Assembly: GCA_021521415.1 (NCBI GenBank)
Contig: JAIQDT010006433.1
Coordinates: forward strand, 62,001 to 126,000
Origin: Bidens hawaiensis
Taxonomy: Eukaryota; Streptophyta; Magnoliopsida; Asterales; Asteraceae
Reading direction: 5' to 3'
DNA: 64,000 bases
Shown: piece by piece, positions 58,999 to 64,000 of the stretch
How positions within the stretch are numbered: position 1 is the stretch's first letter
Layout: the number at the start of each line of letters is the position of its first letter
Made by a program: the position numbers and the translations under genes
Notes under the pieces: generated by a model
Databases searched by the model: none
What the model saw: only the letters and a program-made list of their open reading frames with translations
What the model was told of the DNA's origin: nothing

Positions 58999-59219
58999 CA
59001 TGTCGAAAGAAGCGGGAAACGCAAAAGACGCCCGGCTCCGCGACCGCAAGGCGAGCCGGACCCGGTGATTTTTATGGAGCCGAGTACTCGTGTGATTGAA
59101 TACCAAGATGGGCCGATCGTGGCAAGAAGAAGATCTCTTTCTCTCCTCTGCGGGGAATACTTGCTATATAATTGTGGTGTTTTGACCAAATTGCCCATGC
59201 GGGGAATAGTTGCTAGTGA
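58999..59219 (+). pseudogene. Third-ORF-like exon of element B, part 1
   Basis: After the acceptor-like GTTTTTAG a frame opens with a very basic start (ERSGKRKRRPAPRPQ), then VIFMEPSTRVIEYQDGP and LCGEYLLYNCGVLTKLPMRG, 72 codons without a stop. It is cut by a solo LTR at 59220 and resumes at 60262 in the same frame when one target-duplication copy is discounted. The basic head could be a nuclear or RNA-binding signal. I know no family for it; Athila elements may carry a third ORF at this place. Confidence 0.45.
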
Positions 59220-60261
59220 TGTACATTATTAATACATGACACGTAAATAATTGTTCACACATGTATCGTATCACAAATGTACTTGTTAAGTCACACACGA
59301 TTCACAAACAAACACGAAACGTATCTTGTGCTTAGGAATTATGTGCCGGGTCTAGAGACTCGATATTAGTTCCGATACTTAGAAAATCTCCTTGTTGTTT
59401 TAGAACGCTAGAGAGAGTTTTCTGTGACGCGCATCACTTGGTGATTTATTTTGGGAATTCTTCGCAAACAGTGAGTTTCACTTACCCCTTTAAACTGTTT
59501 TAAACGCTTTTCACTTGGGGGAGATAACATACTCCGAAAACGCATTTAAGATTTTGTTAGTAAATTATATATCACTTGTAAATGCTAAGTGGCAAACGAA
59601 ACAATTGAAGTCCTACACATCGAACCGGTTAATATTTGGATAATAGCGAGTCACTGTTGAGTAGTACTACTGAGTTTGACAAACCCCACCCAACGCTAAA
59701 CTCGACTGGAGGTCGAGCGGGTGTAATTTTGGCTAACACATACCATGGTCTGGATGACCTGGTGGCAAGGCACTTGATAAACAGTCAGCTTCGGTGTCGA
59801 ACACTTAGTAATACTTGTTGTATAGGCTAGCTACCTATCGATATATAATTGATTTAACACTATCTGGTAAACGCTAAACGCTAAACACAAAAGGCTGAAC
59901 GCAAACCGCTGAACGCAGAACGCTGAACGCAAAACGCTAAACGCTTTATTTTATATAAACTTGTGAACTCACCAACCTCGTGTTGACACTTTTAGTATGT
60001 TATTCTCAGGTAGCCGAGGCGGGCGCGCGGTATAGGATCATGCATGGTTTTTGAACATTCTGATATGCAAACATGTTTTTAACTATTATTACTTGGGTTT
60101 TTAAGTCGTCCTGCGTGACGCAACTGTCTTTTTGTTTTTACGCTTCCGCACTTAATTTCATTTAAACGTTTTTATGGTTTGATTAAAACTAATGATTCCG
60201 ATCCTGTTAGTTCACACCCTCTAACGGTAAAACTCCGTTAGTGGATTTTGAGGGTGTGACA
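59220..60261 (+). repeat. Solo LTR of a Gypsy element (1042 bp)
   Basis: Starts TGTACATTATT, ends GGGTGTGACA, flanked by AGTGA and AGTGG, a near-perfect 5-bp duplication. It shares landmarks with the Tekay-like LTR: GTGAGTTTCAC, AACTCACCAAC and CGCTTCCGC in the same order, so it is a related chromovirus LTR. No internal region, so it is the product of LTR-LTR recombination. Confidence 0.8.
59866..59950 (+). repeat. AACGCTRAACGCA tandem words
   Basis: About ten imperfect copies of a 7-bp unit (AAACGCT, GAACGCA, AAACGCA) inside the solo LTR. Confidence 0.8.
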
Positions 60262-60348
60262 AGTGGCCGTGTCCGTTCAGAAAGAGATAATGAGTTGCTA
60301 AATCATGTTGAGTGGTCGGTAAGGAGAGCACCCATGAAAATAGACTGA
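60262..60348 (+). pseudogene. Third-ORF-like exon of element B, part 2
   Basis: 29 codons ending in TGA at 60346: SGRVRSERDNELLNHVEW, then SVRRAPMKID. It is in frame with part 1. The stop lies just upstream of CGCATATTACCAGCTAAGTC, a block that also follows the frame end in element A. Confidence 0.45.
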
Positions 60349-62103
60349 CACATTGACAGTCTCGCATATTACCAGCTAAGTCTTTTCTATTGTATCTTGT
60401 TTTTATGTTTTTGTTTTTTATCTTTTTAGGTTTTTGCTTTTTATTTTTATAATTTTAACTTTTGGTTTTTAATTTTTCGAGTCGTGTTTCCCATGCCCGC
60501 ATTGAGGACAATGAAAAATTTAAGTGTGGGGATGGGACACAAGTGTTTCAACTAATTTTAGTTTTGTTTTCGTTTTTGTATTTGAGTTTTTAATATGTTT
60601 AAAAAAATAATAAAAAAATAAAAAAATGTTTTAAAATTGTCCCTTGATTCTAGTTTTTTGCGTTAAAGTAGGAGATGATGATATTTATCGGAAATCGGTT
60701 TTTCAAACTACTAATAATATGAGATAAATAAAAGAAAACGCACTTAACTTGGGATGTGTCGGTAGGCTCAGCCTTGAAAATGAAAGGGCAAATTTGATAA
60801 AATGGTTAAAACAGAAATCATTTGTGGGTAAAGCGTTTTGTCCGTGGAAGATAAGTAATGAAAGGTCGGGCCATACCCAAGCCTCAATTTTTGGTATGAA
60901 AAGTGGAAATATTATGAGTTTTAAAATTTGAATACGTTATCATATGATGCTTGGGTAGGTTTTAACGTTAGAGTATGCCGTGTAGCCTGGGATATAAATC
61001 TTAAACTGCTAGTTTTAGTGTTTTACACATCATTGGCGTATGGTTTTATAACCTTAAATCTTGTATTGATGGGATGCTTCGGGTCCGGAGACCATGGTCT
61101 GTATGCAATCTATTCATCTAGGTATTCACAATTCCTAAGTGGGGTTGTGGATATTTAAATAAAGCCAAAAAGAGCAAACCCTTATAAGTCTTTAAACATG
61201 ATCACAAAAGTACAAAAGTACAAATACACTACAGACTTGATCATCCACGCTGTTAGCCATGTGGGGTCCCCTTTCTCGCGTCTCATTACTATTAAGAAAC
61301 GGACCACAAGGAACACGCTACACGTAAGCCCTACGATGAAATTTTGCATGCTCACCTATGGTGATGGGTTCGGGGCAATCTATTCATCTGGGTATTCACA
61401 ATTCCTAAGTGGGGTTGTGGATATTTAAATAAAGCCAAAAAGAGCAAACCCTTATAAGTCTTTAAACATGATCACAAAAGTACAAATACACTACAGACTT
61501 GATCATCCATGCTGTTAGCCATGTGGGGTCCCCTTTATCGCGTCTCATTACTATTAAGAAACGGACCACAAGGAACACGCTACATATAAGCCCTACGATG
61601 AAATTTTGCATGCTCACCTATGGTGATGGGTTCGGGGTATTGCTTGATAAAGGGGGTATGTCATGTTGTGGGGAACACTAGCTATTAATTAATTGAACCT
61701 TAATCGTATCTAATGGATTCTTGGTAGACTTTGATGCTTAAGCTTAGGTGGATAAACAATACCCTTGATCGTCTTAACTATTCATGAAAAAATAGAGCAA
61801 CAAAAGTTTTAATTCTGCTAATTTTGAGGTTTAAGTCAATTTGAGGTGGTCTGGTCCAGTAAAAGCAAAAAATAAGCGGGTCTTAATTGTGTAAACCACT
61901 GAGTAATATTATTGTCGGATCTTATTTGTCCCAGTAAAGATTAAGGCATAGGTTTAAGTGGACAACAATATCGGTGATCGCGGTTTTTGCGTTTTTCTGA
62001 TCTTTAAAAATTAATCTATATGTTTTTTAGACTGAATTTTCCGTTTCTGATCCAACTGCATCAAACTTTTCAGGGAAGAAAAAAGAATAAGTGTGGGGAT
62101 ATT
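60349..62103 (+). other. 3' untranslated region of element B
   Basis: Non-coding. AAGTGTGGGGATGGGAC near 60520 and AAGTGTGGGGATATT just before the LTR (62089-62103) are two copies of one purine-rich word; the second is the polypurine tract. A 270-bp block is duplicated in tandem at 61106-61637. Confidence 0.65.
61106..61637 (+). repeat. 270-bp tandem duplication
   Basis: Copy one 61106-61375 and copy two 61376-61637, both starting CAATCTATTCATCT; copy two lacks one AAAAGTAC-type unit. Element A has the block once. Confidence 0.9.
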
Positions 62104-63836
62104 TGATATAATGCCAAATATTTATGTTTCCCGTGTATAGTTTATTTAATATTTTAATAGTTTTTGTTCGTTTTTAGTTGAGATTTGTATACTACTAACA
62201 CATTTATGTTTCGCAGGCAATGGAAGTTGATCGTGTTAAAAAGGGCGAAAAACGAGCTAAAAAGAGCCAAAACGGAGATCCGGAACGCCTCAGGAAGGAA
62301 CCAGAACAGAGAACCGATCAGACCGGCCGGTCTGACCGGCCTCCTTGGTGAGACACGCAGTGCCGCGCGGCCAGCTACCCACATCCTGGTCGTGCGGCGC
62401 CTAGAAGCATCTGATGGATTTTTAAATTCGTTTTTGTTACATGTTGGGCCTTGTTTTGGGTATTTAAATATCTTTAACTTAAACTTGACAATACCCTGAA
62501 GCCACCAGACGAATTTGGAGTTCTTGAGAGCATATTTTCGAGTTTCATGGTGATTTTGAAGGCACGAGAACAGCTGGTGAAGAGTCACACATTCGCGATT
62601 GAAGAATACGGGTTTTATCATCTTTGATTTCTCGTTCTTTATATTTTCACCATGTTTTCAGTTTTATTTGTTTTGTTGATTTAGAATATATGATGCTAGG
62701 AAAAAAACCTCATTAAACTACCTTGGTCGAGATGAACCTTAGTTCGGTTTGATTTGTTTGGATTTCTTTTCGTTGTGGATTTTATGTTCTAAGTAAATTG
62801 TTAAGTTTGAGTTAATTGATGCGTTTGATTGCTTGGTTTTGTTTACTTGGATTTATTGTTTCACATTTCCCTTGTTAGGTCATTTACTATGTGTTCTTAA
62901 CTTGTTTGTGATTGATATCGATTAAAATCATAGAAACAATAAAATCAATTAAACAGATAAAAGTGAGCTGCTAGCCTAGAAAGTTGTAAGGTGATAGGCT
63001 ATTGATAGATCTTTGTTTGTTAGGATTGCTAGATTTAGTTCTTCGTAAGGAGTCCGTCTAGGTTTGATTGTCAGCTTAGTGTATTAAGTTAATTAAGTCT
63101 ATTTAGTTATCTTTGATTTCCGCTATGTAAGGTAGGAATTCGTCATAAAGATACTTAGACATAAGTTATTAAATAACCGTAAGGAAGTTTAATTCATAAA
63201 ACTGGTGAGTCTTAAAACTTGTTAGAAATCCATAGGCGTCTTTTTGAAGTTCAAGGGTCCTGTTCGCGTTTTCTGTCAATGGTCTATTTTATGATCCCGG
63301 TTCCATAACTTGAGTTTTCCATTTAATTAATAATCGGAACTTTGGGGATTCCAGCCTAGATAGTTGCTTTATCATCTGAATCAATCTAAGTGTTCTTAAT
63401 TGTTTATTAGTTAATTTAATTAGGTTAAAGGTTTTATATTAAATTAATTAGTTTAAGAGTAATGATTATGTTTATTATTATTATATTAATTAGGTTTAGG
63501 GTTTATTAGTTTATTATTAGTTTAATTAAGTAATCATTAGTAAATTAATTATTATTAGTTAATTATTTTTTAGGGTTTTAATTAATTAGTTTAAAATTTC
63601 CCCTCAAATATTATTAATAAATAGTCGTGTCTTGTAGTTAAGTCTTGTTTGCTATTTTCGTAATTTTTAGAGTCTCGTGGGTTCGATATCCGGACTTACT
63701 TAGTTGTACAAGAGTCGACCGGTACACTTGCCGGTTAGTAGTTTAAGTTAAGTTTAAGAGTCTAGAACTATTATTACTTAGTGTCTAGATTAGCATATTT
63801 TAGTTAATAAATTATATGACTACTTTTAGCACATCA
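62104..63836 (+). repeat. 3' LTR of element B (1733 bp)
   Basis: TGATATAATGCC to GCACATCA. Includes the CCGGCC block and the GC hairpin at 62350-62402. Frames on both strands here are chance. Confidence 0.85.
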
Positions 63837-64000
63837 AGTCGATAAACGGAAAATATTTGTAGATTTTATTACCGTTTATTGGTTATTTATTGGGAATAAT
63901 AGCAAAATGGTTTGGAAAAAAATATAAAATTTTGTGGAGAACTCAGGAATATCATTGTAAGATCACTTCTAATTTTGGTATCCATTGGAGAACCTTAGCT
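63837..64000. other. Right flank of element B
   Basis: AT-rich, nothing recognised. Confidence 0.4.

Larger units (their letters stand above)
29300..63836 (+). mobile_element. Athila-like Gypsy element B with nested insertions
   Basis: It starts with an LTR fragment (29300-29630) fused to integrase, continues to 30861, is interrupted by element C (30862-57648), resumes at 57649, takes a solo LTR at 59220-60261, and ends with a full 3' LTR (62104-63836). The rest of the 5' LTR, gag, protease, RT and RNase H are deleted at about 29630. It is the same family as element A in the opposite orientation. Flanks TTTCG and AGTCG share only three of five bases. Confidence 0.8.

Noticed and set aside
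62154..62621. Long frames on both strands in the B LTR
   Set aside because: Overlapping opposite frames in an LTR whose relatives (A, left B fragment) do not keep them open.

Overview
This 64-kb window is plant nuclear DNA, almost wholly nested transposable elements. Evidence: Copia and Gypsy polyproteins of plant type, primer-binding sites matching initiator tRNA-Met and the Athila-type site, a Helitron with plant-type ends, MITE-like elements in TA microsatellites, and a split host gene of a plant-type membrane-protein family. A gag-CCHC/protease-like/ARID chimera at 6350-7521 is a combination I remember from Asteraceae annotations, so I lean to a daisy-family genome; that is inference from memory. 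I see no intact host gene, tRNA or rRNA.

Layout. 1-2838: leftward remnants of a Copia accessory protein and of a CCHC domain. 2845-6285: a decayed Copia element whose 3' LTR is followed directly by a primer-binding site and then by the ARID chimera. 7797-10516: a host membrane-protein pseudogene split by a 2-kb non-autonomous LTR element (8303-10336). 10780-18716: old debris: a Copia RNase H remnant, a hAT-like MITE, a chain of TA-microsatellite-bounded elements, and a leftward LTR. 18737-28036: a leftward Athila-like Gypsy element (A), gag-protease only, with a Helitron inside its 5' LTR. 29300-63836: a rightward Athila-like element (B) with a deleted 5' part, interrupted by a complex Copia element (C, 30862-57648) and by a solo LTR (59220-60261).

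Element C is the main object. It is a SIRE/Maximus-like Copia element bounded by an exact TATTA target duplication. After pol it carries a long spacer and a large third ORF (51978-56252, one frame with three stops). The spacer and ORF3 start occur twice (40086-43865 and 48904-52602), separated by a patch of gag-derived filler and a truncated Tekay-like Gypsy element (44001-48903). Both ORF3 copies are preceded by a TATA box, a CT-rich patch and a possible 224-bp leader intron. A short degenerate motif of the form CCGRGYAMRSTTTG is spread about a hundred times through the LTRs and through the spacer upstream of that TATA box, which suggests that LTR and ORF3 promoters share one class of control element.

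No coding region appears fully functional. All differences and repeat counts were made by eye.
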